Positions 42,371 through 51,642 of a stretch of 64,000 nt of DNA are shown one piece after another. The position numbers and the translations under genes were made by a program. This DNA comes from VAXT01 sp035318925 (lineage in GTDB: Bacteria; Actinomycetota; Thermoleophilia; Gaiellales; Gaiellaceae): assembly GCA_035318925.1 (NCBI GenBank), contig DATHDS010000015.1:1-64000 (forward strand), given 5' to 3'. The notes under the pieces were generated by a model. The model was given only the letters and a program-made list of their open reading frames with translations, was not told the origin of the DNA and ran no database searches. The stretch's first letter is position 1, and each line of letters starts with the position of its first letter.

Positions 42371-43139
42371 ACGGGAGCGAATCGTCGCGTTCCTGAGGGA
42401 GCTCGACCGGCGCTCCGCAGAGCTGGAGGCGGCGTTTCGCTTCGGGACGGCCTACCTCCACTCCCAGCTGCCCCGCGTCTGGAGCCGCAACTACCTCGTG
42501 GCCGACACCGACCTCGACGAGGCGTCGGCCGAGCTGCTCGCGGACGAGGCCAACCGCATCCTGGGCGAGGCCGGCATGCGACATCGCAAGGTCGAGCTCT
42601 ACGACGAGGAGGCCGGCGCTCGGCTCGAGCCGGGGTTTCGCGAGCTCGGCTGGGACGTGCACTGCGACGTGCTCATGGTCGCGCGGCGCGAGCCCGATCG
42701 CACCGTTGATCTCGCACAGGCCGAGGAGGTCTCGATCGAAGAGCTCGAGCCGGTCTGGGCCGAGGGCATCCGCAGCGAGCCCTTCGGCGCCGACGAGGAG
42801 GTCGTCCGACAGCTCGTCGCCAACAAGCGGGTCGTCGTCGCGGCAAGAGAGACCGCGTTTTTCGCGGCTCGCATCAACGGTGCCATCGGGAGCTATTGCG
42901 ATCTCTACTCGGACGGAAGCACCGGCCAGATCGAGGCGGTGATGACGCTCGAGCAGTTCCGCAACCGCGGCCTCGCCCGCGCTACGGTCTCGTGCGCGCT
43001 GGCGGCATCGCGCGCAGCCGGCCACGACCTGACGTTCCTCATGGCCGACCGGGACGATTGGCCGAAGGAGCTCTACCGGAAGCTCGGCTTCGACGAGATC
43101 GGCCGCGTGTACGAGTTCGTCCGGCCCGCGGCGAAGTAG
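42363..43139 (+). CDS. GNAT-family N-acetyltransferase
   Basis: A 258-residue protein. The C-terminal half (about 145-255) has the GNAT fold with the acetyl-CoA segment AVMTLEQFRNRGLARATVSCAL (a Q/RxxGxA loop) and late LYRKLGFDEIGRVYEF. The N-terminal half resembles a second, degenerate GNAT-like domain. Substrate not recognisable. ATG 42363 overlaps the upstream stop by 8 bp; TTG 42357 is an alternative. Confidence 0.8.
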   Translation: MTERERIVAFLRELDRRSAELEAAFRFGTAYLHSQLPRVWSRNYLVADTDLDEASAELLADEANRILGEAGMRHRKVELYDEEAGARLEPGFRELGWDVHCDVLMVARREPDRTVDLAQAEEVSIEELEPVWAEGIRSEPFGADEEVVRQLVANKRVVVAARETAFFAARINGAIGSYCDLYSDGSTGQIEAVMTLEQFRNRGLARATVSCALAASRAAGHDLTFLMADRDDWPKELYRKLGFDEIGRVYEFVRPAAK

Positions 43140-43169
43140 CATCGCGGCGACTCTACGGAGGAGGGACTG

Positions 43170-43352
43170 ATGGGGCTAGGAGATCTCTGGAACCGACTCA
43201 CCGGCGGCGACAAGGCCGAGCGCGTCGAAGAACAGCTTCAGGAGGATCGCGCCGAGCAGCCGGCGGCGGTTGAGGACTACGAGGCCATGAAGGACGATGT
43301 CGCCGCCCAGGAGCATGTCCTCGGGGGCGAGGTGCCCGACAGCGACGAATAG
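43170..43352 (+). CDS. 60-residue acidic hypothetical protein
   Basis: A small, very acidic protein (many Glu and Asp; no cysteine). GGAGGAGG lies 7 nt before the ATG, one of the best ribosome-binding sites in the window, supporting expression. It begins MGLGDLWNRLTGG, a possible amphipathic helix. No family recognised. It follows the GNAT gene by 30 bp. Confidence 0.6.
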   Translation: MGLGDLWNRLTGGDKAERVEEQLQEDRAEQPAAVEDYEAMKDDVAAQEHVLGGEVPDSDE

Positions 43353-43391
43353 CCCGGGTCAAATGCGGATCGATCGCCGCCTCGCAGTGGA

Positions 43392-44273
43392 TCAGCTGTG
43401 CCACATGACGGCCCAGCCGTCGGCCGCGTACACCAGGTGCCGCTGGAACGTCGTCGGCTCGATCAAGTAGATGCCTGCCGGCTCCGAGCCGTCGCCACAT
43501 CCGCCAGGCAGCAAATTGACGACCGCTTGGCCGCGGCTGGACCACCCCAACGGAATCGATTCCGGCGCCTTCTTCCAGTCTCGTTCGCCCGTAACAGCCC
43601 GCATGCGCCCGGTCGCAACGTCGATGAAGAAGGAGGTCGGCTCCTCACAATCGGCGGACCAGAGCGCCAACAGGGTCTTCCCGTCCGGCGAGAGCGCGGC
43701 GCTCTGCCACAGGCCGTCCGCGAGTGGTCCACGATACGCACGCGGCCCACGATACGCACGCGGCGGAGCGCCGGTAATCGTTCTCATGCGCCCGTGGTCC
43801 AGAACCTCGATGGTCGCGGGATGAACCGTGCTCCTCACGCTCGGACCGCAGACGAGATACCAGCGTTGGCCTTGGTTCGCCTCCGCCCGACAGTCTCGCG
43901 AAAGCCCAGCAGGCTTCGCCGAGGGAGTGGACGAGACCGCGCGGAAGGACACGAACCGGCGTGTCTTCGGGTCGAGGATGAACCGCCGCCCATGCTCGCG
44001 CAGGATCACCTTTCCCTGTAGCAGCTGGGACTCGGCGTCGATGTCAAACGTAGGAGAGATCCGAGCGACGACCTGGCCGTCCAAACCCACCATGAGGAGC
44101 GCCTTCGGTACGCGAGCCCAGTTGCGCCTGATGACGACTCCCTCGGCCGGAACACCACCGATCGCCGTCAGCGATGTGCCGATGCCCGTCGATCGCGTCG
44201 GATTCTCCGCCGCCTTCGAGCTACAGCTGATGGCGACCAGAGCAAGCAAGACAACGCTCGACGCGTATCGCAC
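43392..44273 (-). CDS. putative lipoprotein with beta-propeller-like repeats
   Basis: A 293-residue exported protein with a lipobox-like LVAISC near residue 18. The mature part has repeated strands and segments such as ALSPDGKTLLALW, VTGERDWKK and GWSSRGQAVVNLL, like WD40/TolB-type propeller blades. Function unknown. The DNA carries an 18 bp tandem duplication (43730-43765) encoding AYRGPRAYRGPL. GTG 44273 is chosen because the lipoprotein signal starts there; the open frame runs upstream to 44582 over ligD codons. Confidence 0.7.
   Translation of the reverse strand: MRYASSVVLLALVAISCSSKAAENPTRSTGIGTSLTAIGGVPAEGVVIRRNWARVPKALLMVGLDGQVVARISPTFDIDAESQLLQGKVILREHGRRFILDPKTRRFVSFRAVSSTPSAKPAGLSRDCRAEANQGQRWYLVCGPSVRSTVHPATIEVLDHGRMRTITGAPPRAYRGPRAYRGPLADGLWQSAALSPDGKTLLALWSADCEEPTSFFIDVATGRMRAVTGERDWKKAPESIPLGWSSRGQAVVNLLPGGCGDGSEPAGIYLIEPTTFQRHLVYAADGWAVMWHS
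43730..43765. repeat. 18 bp in-frame tandem duplication
   Basis: Two adjacent copies of an 18 bp unit differ at one base and keep the lipoprotein frame, adding six residues. A recent slippage or a two-copy motif. Confidence 0.85.
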
Positions 44274-44314
44274 GCCACGATTCTCGCAAGCCGATGTAAC
44301 CCCTCTGTAACGAG

Positions 44315-46645
44315 TCAGCGCACTGCTTTGAGCGCTGCTGACAGCGACTGCTTGGTCTTCAGCACGCCTGCGAAGAGGTCGCCGTGCTTCTCGATCCGGG
44401 CGAGCGCGACTTCCATCGTGAACGCCGCCGGATCGAGCTTGTCGTTCACCTCGTCCCAGCGCAGCGGCGTCGAGACCGGGGCGCCTTCTTTCGGGCGCAC
44501 CGAGTAGACCGACGCGATCGTCTTGCCCTCGCCGTTCTGGTTCGAGTCGATCAGCACCCCGCGGCGCTTCGCCTTCGACCACTCGGTCGTCACGAGCCCG
44601 CGGTGCGTGCGCGCGAGCGCGCCGGCAATGATCGCGGAGAACTCGCGCGTGTCGGCGTACGTGTAGCGGCGCGCGATCGGGACCAGGACGTGGATCCCGT
44701 CGGCGCCGCTCGTCTTGACGAAGCTTTCCAGGCCAAGCGTGTCGAGTACCTGCTTCACGAGCAGCGCGACCTGGACGGTCTCCGGGAAACCGACGTCGGG
44801 CGACGGGTCGAGGTCGAAGAGCACCCAGTCAGGCCGGTCGGGCTTGTCGATCCGCGAGTACCACGTGTTCAGGTCGATGCAGCCCATGTTCACCATCCAG
44901 AGGAGCGCGAGCTCGTCGCTCACGATCGGCGCTTCGATCCGGCGCTTCTGGCGCGGCTTGTCCCGCGTCGAGACGACGATCGAGGCCGTCCGTATCCACT
45001 CCGGCATGCCCTTCGGCGCATCCTTCTGGAAGAAGAACTTCCCCTGCCAGCCGTCGGGATAGCGCTTCATCGTGAACGGCCGGTCCTTGAGATGGGGGAC
45101 GAGCGCCGGCGCCGCGCGGCGGTAGTACGAGAGCAGGTCGCCTTTCGTAATCCCCTCCTCGGGCCAGAAGGGCTTGTCCAGGTTGGAGAGCTTGAGCATG
45201 CGCTTGCCCCTGCGGATCACGTCTTCCATCGGCTCCGGTCCCTCGCGGTGCACTTCGGTGGCCGCCTTGTCCTGGCGCAGGCCCTTGTAGGCCGGCGCAC
45301 GCAGCCGGCCGTCGTGGGTCCATTCGACGAACTCGACTTCCGCGACGAGCTTCGGCTCGACCCAGATCACGTCGCCCTTCCGTATGCGCGGCATCTTGGG
45401 GGCGTTCTCGAACGGCGAAGTGTCGCGCTCGAGCGGCTTCAGCTTCCCGAGGAGCCGGTCGATCTCCTGGTCGTTGAACCCGGTCCCGACGTTCCCGGCG
45501 TAGATGAGCTCCTTCCCCTCGTACATGCCGAGCACCAGCGCACCAAGCGTTCCCTCACGCCGCCCCTGGCCACGCGTGTACCCGGCGATCACAAACTCCT
45601 GTCGGCCGTGTCCCTTGATCTTCAGCCAGTCCCGCGACCGCTTGCCGGGGAGATACTGCGAGCCTAGGCGCTTCGACATGATTCCTTCGAGGCCCTGTGC
45701 GTTTGCGGCCGCGAGCAACGCCTCGCCATCTTCGAAGCCCTCCGAGAAGCGCACCGTTTTGTTGCGTTTGTCGAGCAGCTTCTCGAGCCGTTTGCGCCGC
45801 TCCTCGATCGGGAGGTCGATGATCGGCTCGCCCTCGACCTCGAGCAGGTCGAAGAGGTAGTAGACGATCGGCGTCCCGCTCTTGGCCTGCTGCATCGCGG
45901 AGAAGCTGGGACGTCCGTCCTCGTCGAGCGCGCAGACCTCGCCGTCGACCACGCAGTCGGGCGTCTTCAGAGCTTTCACGAGCTCCTTCGAAACATTTTC
46001 GAAGCGTTGGGTGTAGTCCTGGTTTTTTCGGGACCTGAGATCCGGATCACCGCCTGAGACCGTCGCGATGATCCGATAGCCGTCCCACTTGATCTCGTGG
46101 AGCCAGCCGTCGCCCTTCGGGACGGCGTCGGCGAGCGTGGCGAGCATGGGCTGGTACCTGCGCAGCTTCCGTGCGGCGGGCGCCGCGTCGTCCTTCTTGC
46201 GGACGATCAACCAGTTGCGCTCGTCGCCGGACAGATGCGCCGGGACGAGCGCGTAGGTGCCCTCGAGCCGCTTCCCGTGCAGCCGGACCGTGAGGCCGCC
46301 GTCGGGCTTCTCCTCGACGAGCTCGTAGGTGCCCGTGTCCCAGATCTCGACCGTGCCCGCGCCGTACTGGCCCTTCGGGATCTCACCGTGGAACGTCGCG
46401 TACTCGAGCGGGTGGTCCTCGACGTGGACGGCGAGATGCTGCTGGCCCGGCTCCAGGGGAATGCCCTTCGGGACTGCCCAGCTCGCGAGCGCGCCGTTCC
46501 GCTCGAGACGGAAGTCGTAGTGCAGTCGGCGGGCATCGTGGCGCTGCACGACGAAGATCGGCTCCCGGCCGCGCTTGCTTCCGCCGAACGGCTCGGGCGT
46601 CTTCTTCGGGTCGCGCTTGCGCTTGTACTCGGCCAGCTTGGCCAT
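44315..46645 (-). CDS. ligD: multi-domain ATP-dependent DNA ligase LigD
   Basis: A 776-residue protein with three domains in the order phosphoesterase, ligase, polymerase. The 3'-phosphoesterase (about 1-155) has VQRHDARRLHYDFRLE and HVEDHPLEYATFHG. The ligase (about 165-460) has the adenylation lysine in EIKWDGYR (K186), VVDGEVCALD, GIMSKR and DWLKIK. The polymerase/primase (about 480-770) has WVLFDLDPSPD with the metal Asp pair and TSGADGIHVLVP. It joins double-strand breaks with Ku; no ku gene is in the window. Its upstream region (46646-46874) holds hairpins and DnaA-box-like repeats. Confidence 0.96.
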   Translation of the reverse strand: MAKLAEYKRKRDPKKTPEPFGGSKRGREPIFVVQRHDARRLHYDFRLERNGALASWAVPKGIPLEPGQQHLAVHVEDHPLEYATFHGEIPKGQYGAGTVEIWDTGTYELVEEKPDGGLTVRLHGKRLEGTYALVPAHLSGDERNWLIVRKKDDAAPAARKLRRYQPMLATLADAVPKGDGWLHEIKWDGYRIIATVSGGDPDLRSRKNQDYTQRFENVSKELVKALKTPDCVVDGEVCALDEDGRPSFSAMQQAKSGTPIVYYLFDLLEVEGEPIIDLPIEERRKRLEKLLDKRNKTVRFSEGFEDGEALLAAANAQGLEGIMSKRLGSQYLPGKRSRDWLKIKGHGRQEFVIAGYTRGQGRREGTLGALVLGMYEGKELIYAGNVGTGFNDQEIDRLLGKLKPLERDTSPFENAPKMPRIRKGDVIWVEPKLVAEVEFVEWTHDGRLRAPAYKGLRQDKAATEVHREGPEPMEDVIRRGKRMLKLSNLDKPFWPEEGITKGDLLSYYRRAAPALVPHLKDRPFTMKRYPDGWQGKFFFQKDAPKGMPEWIRTASIVVSTRDKPRQKRRIEAPIVSDELALLWMVNMGCIDLNTWYSRIDKPDRPDWVLFDLDPSPDVGFPETVQVALLVKQVLDTLGLESFVKTSGADGIHVLVPIARRYTYADTREFSAIIAGALARTHRGLVTTEWSKAKRRGVLIDSNQNGEGKTIASVYSVRPKEGAPVSTPLRWDEVNDKLDPAAFTMEVALARIEKHGDLFAGVLKTKQSLSAALKAVR

Positions 46646-46773
46646 ACAGGCCTAGCTTGCCTTGTGAGCGCGCTGCACGGAATGTTTCAAGATCGGCGGG
46701 CCGGAAAGATCACAACAGAGAGACAGGACGAATACGTCCTGAAAAACTCAGCCCTACACCAGGGGGTCAGCGT

Positions 46774-46801
46774 TCGAGACCGGCTTTCGGGCCGGTCTCG
46801 A
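46774..46801. other. strong hairpin between accA and ligD
   Basis: A perfect 11 bp inverted repeat with a 6 nt loop. A second small perfect hairpin (6 bp stem, 4 nt loop) lies nearer ligD around 46722-46737. Neither is followed by a T-tract. They may still end accA transcription or form a leader structure for ligD. Confidence 0.5.
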
Positions 46802-46826
46802 CGCATTCAGGGGCTGGGGGAAACAC

Positions 46827-46868
46827 TGTGGATGCTGTGGATATCGAGACGCCCCATTCTGTGGAAAA
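46827..46868 (-). other. three DnaA-box-like 9-mers in the accA-ligD gap
   Basis: On the minus strand GCATCCACA (46827-46835), ATATCCACA (46836-46844) and TTTTCCACA (46860-46868) differ from TTATCCACA at two, one and one positions. All have the same orientation and two are back to back. Confidence 0.35.
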
Positions 46869-46874
46869 AACGGC

Positions 46875-47843
46875 TCAGGAACCAGGCTGGAGAGCCGGTT
46901 CGGCCGCTCTGGCCGTGTAGATGCCCAGCCGGCGGTACCGGTCGCGCCGTTCCGCACGAAGCTCCTCACCGGGAATCCCGACCAGCTCGTCGAGGTTCCG
47001 GCCAAGCGCCGCTCCGAGCATGCGTGCGGACTCGTCCGGGTTCAGGTGGGCTCCGCCCTGGGGTTCCGTCACGATCTCGTCGATCACGCCGAGCTCGAGG
47101 CAGTGCACCGCATCCGGCTTGAACGCGGAGGCAGCCTTCCTCGCCTCACCGGCGTCCCGCCAGAGAATGGCGGCGCAGCCTTCGGGCGTGATCACCGAGT
47201 AGATCGCGTTCTCCTGCATCAGCACACGGTCGACGAGGCCGATCGCGATCGCTCCGCCTGAGTTTCCCTCGCCGATCACGCAGGCGACGATCGGAACGGT
47301 CAGCCGGGCTAGCAGCGCCTGTGAACGGGCGATTGCACCGCCCTGGCCGTGCTGCTCGGCAGCGACACCAGGGTAGGCACCCGGAGAGTCGAGGAAGGTC
47401 ACGATCGGGAACCCGTGGCGCTGCGCGATCTCCATCATCCTCATCCCCTTGCGGTAGCCCTCGGGATGCGGCATGCCGAAGTTCCGCCGCGTGCGCTCGT
47501 TGATGTCCCGCCCCTTCTGCTGGCCGATGACGGCGATCGTCCTCCCGCCGAAGCGGGCCAGGCCGGTCACGAGCGCGGGATCCTCCGCCCGTGCCCGGTC
47601 GCCGTGGAGCTCGACGAAGTCCTCGAAGAGCCGCTCGACGTAGTCGAGGGTGTACGGCCTTTGCGAGTGGCGGGCCAGCTCGACGGAGCGCCAGATCTCC
47701 TCGTCGGTCGGCTCGGCCTCGATGCGCTCGAGCTGTCGCTGGAGCCGCTCGAGCTCGCCGGAGAGCCGGGTCCCTCGGAGGAGCGGCAGGCTGCGGAGGC
47801 GGCTCAGCCGCTCGCGCAGGTGTCGCTCGGCCTCATTCGCCAT
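46875..47843 (-). CDS. accA: acetyl-CoA carboxylase carboxyltransferase alpha subunit
   Basis: A 322-residue protein with an N-terminal helical region (RLRSLPLLRGTRLSGELERLQRQLERIEAE) and the crotonase-fold carboxyltransferase: LHGDRARAEDPALVTGLARFGG, GMPHPEGYRKGMRMMEIA, FLDSPGAYPGVAAEQHGQGGAIA and CVIGEGNSGGAIAIG. With AccD it carboxylates acetyl-CoA to malonyl-CoA. ATG 47843 overlaps accD by 11 bp. Last gene of the cluster. Confidence 0.96.
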   Translation of the reverse strand: MANEAERHLRERLSRLRSLPLLRGTRLSGELERLQRQLERIEAEPTDEEIWRSVELARHSQRPYTLDYVERLFEDFVELHGDRARAEDPALVTGLARFGGRTIAVIGQQKGRDINERTRRNFGMPHPEGYRKGMRMMEIAQRHGFPIVTFLDSPGAYPGVAAEQHGQGGAIARSQALLARLTVPIVACVIGEGNSGGAIAIGLVDRVLMQENAIYSVITPEGCAAILWRDAGEARKAASAFKPDAVHCLELGVIDEIVTEPQGGAHLNPDESARMLGAALGRNLDELVGIPGEELRAERRDRYRRLGIYTARAAEPALQPGS

Positions 47844-48684
47844 TGGAGAAGAGTCGCAGAACGCGGCCGAGGTAGGGCCGGAGCTCCGTCCTCGGCACGA
47901 TCGCGTCGAGGTGGCCGAAGCGGAGGTTCGCCTCGGCGAGGCCGAAATCATCCGGAAGCTTCTCGCGAGTCGTCTGCTGAACGACCCGGGGGCCGGTGAA
48001 CGCAAGCAGCGCGCCGGGCTCGGCGATCATCACGTCGCCGAGGCTCGCGAAGCTCGCCAGCACGCCGGCCGTCGTCGGGTGCGTCATGACGCTGATGAAC
48101 CCGCAGCGTGCGTCGCGGAGGTCCTCGATCGAGCACACCGTTTTCGGTAGCTGCATCAGGGAGAGGATGCCCTCCTGCATGCGCGCACCGCCCGAGGCGG
48201 TGACGGTGACCAGGGGCACCCTGCGCTCGACCGCGCTCTCACACGCCCGCGAGAGCTTCTCGCCAACGACGCTCCCCATCGAGCCGCCCATGAACGCGAA
48301 ATCCATCACGGCCAGCTCGCAGGCCTGCTCCTCGATCGCCGCCTGCCCGATCAACATCGCGTCGCCGAGGCCGGTTGAGACCTCCGCCTCGGCCAGGCGC
48401 TCCGTGTACGGCCGCAGATCGAAGAAGCCGAGTGGATCCTCGGACCGGAGCTCGGCCGCCTCTTCCTCGAACACACCCTCGTCCACCAGCTGCTCGATCC
48501 GCGCTCGTGCCCGCACCGGGAAGTGGTAGCCGCACTGCGGACAGACGCGCAGGTTCGCCTCGAGCTCGTCCTCCCGGTAGTGCGAGTCGCACGACGGGCA
48601 CGTGTTCGGGTGCGCCTTGCCGTCCTGCCGCTGCTCCGGCAGGTTCTTGTGCTCGATGGAGACGTCGATGCGGGGCTCGGCCAA
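47833..48684 (-). CDS. accD: acetyl-CoA carboxylase carboxyltransferase beta subunit
   Basis: A 283-residue protein with the AccD zinc ribbon CPSCDSHYREDELEANLRVCPQC near residue 35-60, then FMGGSMGSVVGEKLSRA, TASGGARMQEGILSLMQL and FISVMTHPTTAGVLASFASLGD. The start is a TTG at 48684, 8 bp after the stop of the GNAT gene; no ATG or GTG fits, and the open frame upstream of it runs over the GNAT gene. accA and accD sit together, unlike in E. coli. Confidence 0.95.
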   Translation of the reverse strand: MAEPRIDVSIEHKNLPEQRQDGKAHPNTCPSCDSHYREDELEANLRVCPQCGYHFPVRARARIEQLVDEGVFEEEAAELRSEDPLGFFDLRPYTERLAEAEVSTGLGDAMLIGQAAIEEQACELAVMDFAFMGGSMGSVVGEKLSRACESAVERRVPLVTVTASGGARMQEGILSLMQLPKTVCSIEDLRDARCGFISVMTHPTTAGVLASFASLGDVMIAEPGALLAFTGPRVVQQTTREKLPDDFGLAEANLRFGHLDAIVPRTELRPYLGRVLRLFSNGE

Positions 48685-48692
48685 GGCTTCGA

Positions 48693-49601
48693 TTATCCCT
48701 GAACTTTCTCGAGGATCAGATTCGTCCTGGCCACGTGCATCCCGGCCCGCTCGTAGACACGCACCGCGCCCGCCGGATTCTCGGCGTCGACGCCGAGGCC
48801 CACGCGCTCGAGACCGCGGCTCGCACACTCGCTGAACGTCTGCCGGAGCAGAGCCGTTGCGAGCCCGCGTTGCCGGAATCTCGGCAGGACGCCGAGGATG
48901 CACACCCAGCCCAGGCCGGGCTCGTTCTCGGACTCTCGCGTGATCGCGATGCCGGCGAGCTCGTCGCCCGCCTCGGCGAGGAACCAGAGCGAGGGGTCGA
49001 ATCCGGGGTCCTTCAGATACCAGTGCGACCACACGTCGAAGGGCTCGTGCGCGAACATCCAGGTGTCTGCAAAGGACGCCATCTGGGCCTCGTAGACGCG
49101 CTCCTCCTCGCCCGTGCGCATCGTCCGCACGGTGAAGCCCTCCGGCCACTCCGGCTCAGGAGCCCCGCCGTCGAGGCTGATCTCCATGCGATAGCCGTGG
49201 CGGATCACTCGGTAGCCCGACTGCTCGAAGGCGCCGCGGACCACATGATCTGCTTCCGAGGTGTAGCCGAGGAGCCCGGCGCCCGGCTTCTTCTCGGAGG
49301 CCCTCAACTCGATCGCCTCCAGGAGAGTCCGCAGGTGCTCCGCCTCGAGCCCTCTCACGTCGAGCCAGACGTGCTCGCCGTGCACGCCGAGAGCGGCGTA
49401 GCCGAGGAGAGAGCCGTCAACGGATTCGGCGAGGAGGACGTCACGCTCGAAGTCCCGGTCCGGGGACTCCCAGTACTGAAGGAGCTGGGAAGCCGATTCG
49501 TCGTCGACACCGTGCAGCAGGCGCGAGTGCTCGTTCAGGAGCCTCGCGGCCGCGTCGACCTCCTCCATGCGAGCTGGGCGCACGGTGAACGTTTCGCTCA
49601 T
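48693..49601 (-). CDS. two-domain GNAT acetyltransferase, MshD-like
   Basis: A 302-residue protein with two GNAT domains. The second (about 150-300) has WFLAEAGDELAGIAI, VCILGVLPRFRQRGLATALLRQTF (acetyl-CoA loop RxxGxA) and LGVDAENPAGAVRVYERAGM, a pattern close to mycothiol synthase and related actinobacterial enzymes. The first domain is degenerate. ATG 49601 overlaps the HAD stop (ATGA). Mycothiol synthesis is possible but not shown, since no other msh gene is present. Confidence 0.83.
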   Translation of the reverse strand: MSETFTVRPARMEEVDAAARLLNEHSRLLHGVDDESASQLLQYWESPDRDFERDVLLAESVDGSLLGYAALGVHGEHVWLDVRGLEAEHLRTLLEAIELRASEKKPGAGLLGYTSEADHVVRGAFEQSGYRVIRHGYRMEISLDGGAPEPEWPEGFTVRTMRTGEEERVYEAQMASFADTWMFAHEPFDVWSHWYLKDPGFDPSLWFLAEAGDELAGIAITRESENEPGLGWVCILGVLPRFRQRGLATALLRQTFSECASRGLERVGLGVDAENPAGAVRVYERAGMHVARTNLILEKVQG

Positions 49602-50263
49602 GCCGGCACCAGCTCGTCGAGGACGTCCGGCAGATCGGAGAGGTCGGAAAGCTCCCGGTCGGGCTCGGGCCCGGCCTGCTCGGCGAGCCGGTTGATCCAC
49701 ACGGAGCGCAGGCCGAGCTCTCGGGCCGGCGCGATGTCGTGGAAGAGGCTCGCTGCGACGTGGACGTGCCGCTCGCGCTCCGCCGTCGTCGCCTCGAAGA
49801 AGTGCTCCCAGTGGGCGTGGCCCGGCTTGTACGAGCGGACGTCCTCGGCGACGACCGTGAGATCGATCGGCACTGCGAGCTGTCGTTGCGAGGCGGCGAT
49901 CAGGTCGCGGTCGGTGTTCGAGAGGATCGCGAGCTGCCAGCCGCGCTCACGGAGCTCGGCGAGAGCGGCCGGGACTTCTGAAAACGGCGGCCAGCTCGGT
50001 AGCGAGTGGGCGAACGCGCCCGCCTCGCCCTCGGGGATCTGGATCCGCTCGTCCTGGGCGAGCCGCTCGAGCGCGAGCGACAGCACCTCGCGATAGCTCC
50101 GGAACGGCTCGGACTCGAGCTCGGGCTCGAGCTCGTGGTAACGCTCGAGCAACCGAGGCGCCTGCTCGACGCCGAAGATGCGTTCGAGCTCGGTACGGAT
50201 CCCGAGGTTCCAGTCGATCAGGGTCCCGTAGCAGTCGAACGTTGCCCAGCGCGGAGCGGCCAT
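49598..50263 (-). CDS. haloacid dehalogenase type II-like hydrolase
   Basis: A 221-residue HAD protein. Motif I is TFDCYGTLIDW, the signature of 2-haloacid dehalogenases and close relatives; motif II ILSNTD; motif III DVRSYKPGHAHW; motif IV HVAASLFHDIAPARELGL. Probable dehalogenase or phosphatase. TAGGCT 8 nt before the ATG (50272-50277 on the minus strand) suggests its own promoter for the HAD-GNAT-accD-accA unit. The 112 bp gap up to fabF holds little else. Confidence 0.87.
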   Translation of the reverse strand: MAAPRWATFDCYGTLIDWNLGIRTELERIFGVEQAPRLLERYHELEPELESEPFRSYREVLSLALERLAQDERIQIPEGEAGAFAHSLPSWPPFSEVPAALAELRERGWQLAILSNTDRDLIAASQRQLAVPIDLTVVAEDVRSYKPGHAHWEHFFEATTAERERHVHVAASLFHDIAPARELGLRSVWINRLAEQAGPEPDRELSDLSDLPDVLDELVPA

Positions 50264-50375
50264 GACGCTGAAGCCTAGTTATGGCGCGCCCGGCCTCCTC
50301 CCCACGACGAGCATATTCCGGAAATCCGCACATGTCTGTGCCGGCTTTGTGTCGAAACTGAGGCGGCGGAGGGGC

Positions 50376-51638
50376 TCAGTCGACGAGCTCGCGCAGGACG
50401 ATGCAGGCGTTGTGCCCGCCGAACCCGAACGAGTTGGAGACGGCGACCTTGACGTCGGCCTCGCGCGCCTCGTTCGGGATGTAGTCGAGATCACACTTGG
50501 GATCCGGCGTCTCGTAGTTGATCGTCGGCGGCAGCACGTTCTTGTTCACCGCGAGGATCGAGAAGATCGCCTCGACCGCGCCGGACGCGCCCAGGCAGTG
50601 CCCGGTCGCTCCCTTCGTCGACGAGACCGGGGTCTTCCGGGCGTTCTCTTCGCCGAGGGCGAGCTTGATCACATTGGTCTCGCTCGCGTCGCCGAGCGGC
50701 GTCGAAGTGCCGTGGGCATTGATGTAGTCGATGTCCTCCGGAGAGATCTCCGCGTCCCGGAAGGCCATCGTCATCGCACGCGCCGGATTGGCGCCCGTGG
50801 GGTCGGGCTCCGTGATGTGCGCCGCGTCCGACGAGAGGCCGTACCCGAGCAGCTCCGCGTAGATCTTCGCGTCGCGGGCGCGCGCATGCTCGAGATCCTC
50901 GAGGACGATCACCCCGCCGGCCTCACCCATCACGAAGCCGCTGCGATCGGCGTCGAACGGACGGCTGGCCTTCTCGGGCTCCTCGTTTCTGCGTGAGAGG
51001 GCCCGCATCGCGCTGAAGCCGGCAATCCCGACCGGGGTGATGCCCGCTTCGGTGCCGCCCGCGAAGACGACGTCCGCCCGGCCGAGCCGGATCATGTCCG
51101 ACGCCTCGCCGATCGCCATGTTCGAAGCCGCGCAGGCGGTGCACTGGGACGAGAGCGGGCCACGACTTCCCAGCTCCATCGAGACCCAGGCGGCGCCCAT
51201 GTTGGGGATGATCTGGGGGATCGCGAACGGGTTCACCCGGTCGGGGCCGCGGGCGAGCAGGATGTCATAGCAGTCCTGAAACGCCTGGAGCCCGCCGATC
51301 CCGGTCGCGATCGACGCCCCGACCCGCTCGGCCTCGGGCTCGACGTCGAAGCCCGAGTCGGCCTCGGCCTGGCGGGCGGCGGCGACGATCATCTGCGCGA
51401 AGCGGTCCATGCGCCTCGCCTGCTTGTGGTCGATCCACTGCTTTGGATCGAAGTCCTTCAGCTCGCAGGCGAAGTTGACCGGATACGTACTCGCGTCGAA
51501 CTGCTTGATCACCGCGGCGCCGGACTTGCCGGCGAGCAGATTCGTCCACGTCGTCTCGATGTCGTTCCCGAGCGGCGTCACCGCCCCCATCCCTGTCACC
51601 ACCACACGGCGGCGTCCGTTGTGCGAGTAGTTGCTCAC
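50376..51638 (-). CDS. fabF: beta-ketoacyl-ACP synthase II
   Basis: A 420-residue thiolase-fold condensing enzyme: VVVTGMGAVTPLGND, the nucleophile in SSQCTACAASN (C169), the first histidine in NAHGTSTPLGD, and the second in KGATGHCLGASGAVEAIF. It extends acyl-ACP by two carbons with malonyl-ACP. The start lies 4 bp after the fabG stop. No acpP gene stands between fabG and fabF, where it often occurs. Confidence 0.96.
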   Translation of the reverse strand: MSNYSHNGRRRVVVTGMGAVTPLGNDIETTWTNLLAGKSGAAVIKQFDASTYPVNFACELKDFDPKQWIDHKQARRMDRFAQMIVAAARQAEADSGFDVEPEAERVGASIATGIGGLQAFQDCYDILLARGPDRVNPFAIPQIIPNMGAAWVSMELGSRGPLSSQCTACAASNMAIGEASDMIRLGRADVVFAGGTEAGITPVGIAGFSAMRALSRRNEEPEKASRPFDADRSGFVMGEAGGVIVLEDLEHARARDAKIYAELLGYGLSSDAAHITEPDPTGANPARAMTMAFRDAEISPEDIDYINAHGTSTPLGDASETNVIKLALGEENARKTPVSSTKGATGHCLGASGAVEAIFSILAVNKNVLPPTINYETPDPKCDLDYIPNEAREADVKVAVSNSFGFGGHNACIVLRELVD

Positions 51639-51642
51639 AACC

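Noticed and set aside
46827..46868. chromosomal origin of replication
   Set aside because: Only three imperfect boxes, no AT-rich unwinding region, and no dnaA or dnaN nearby.
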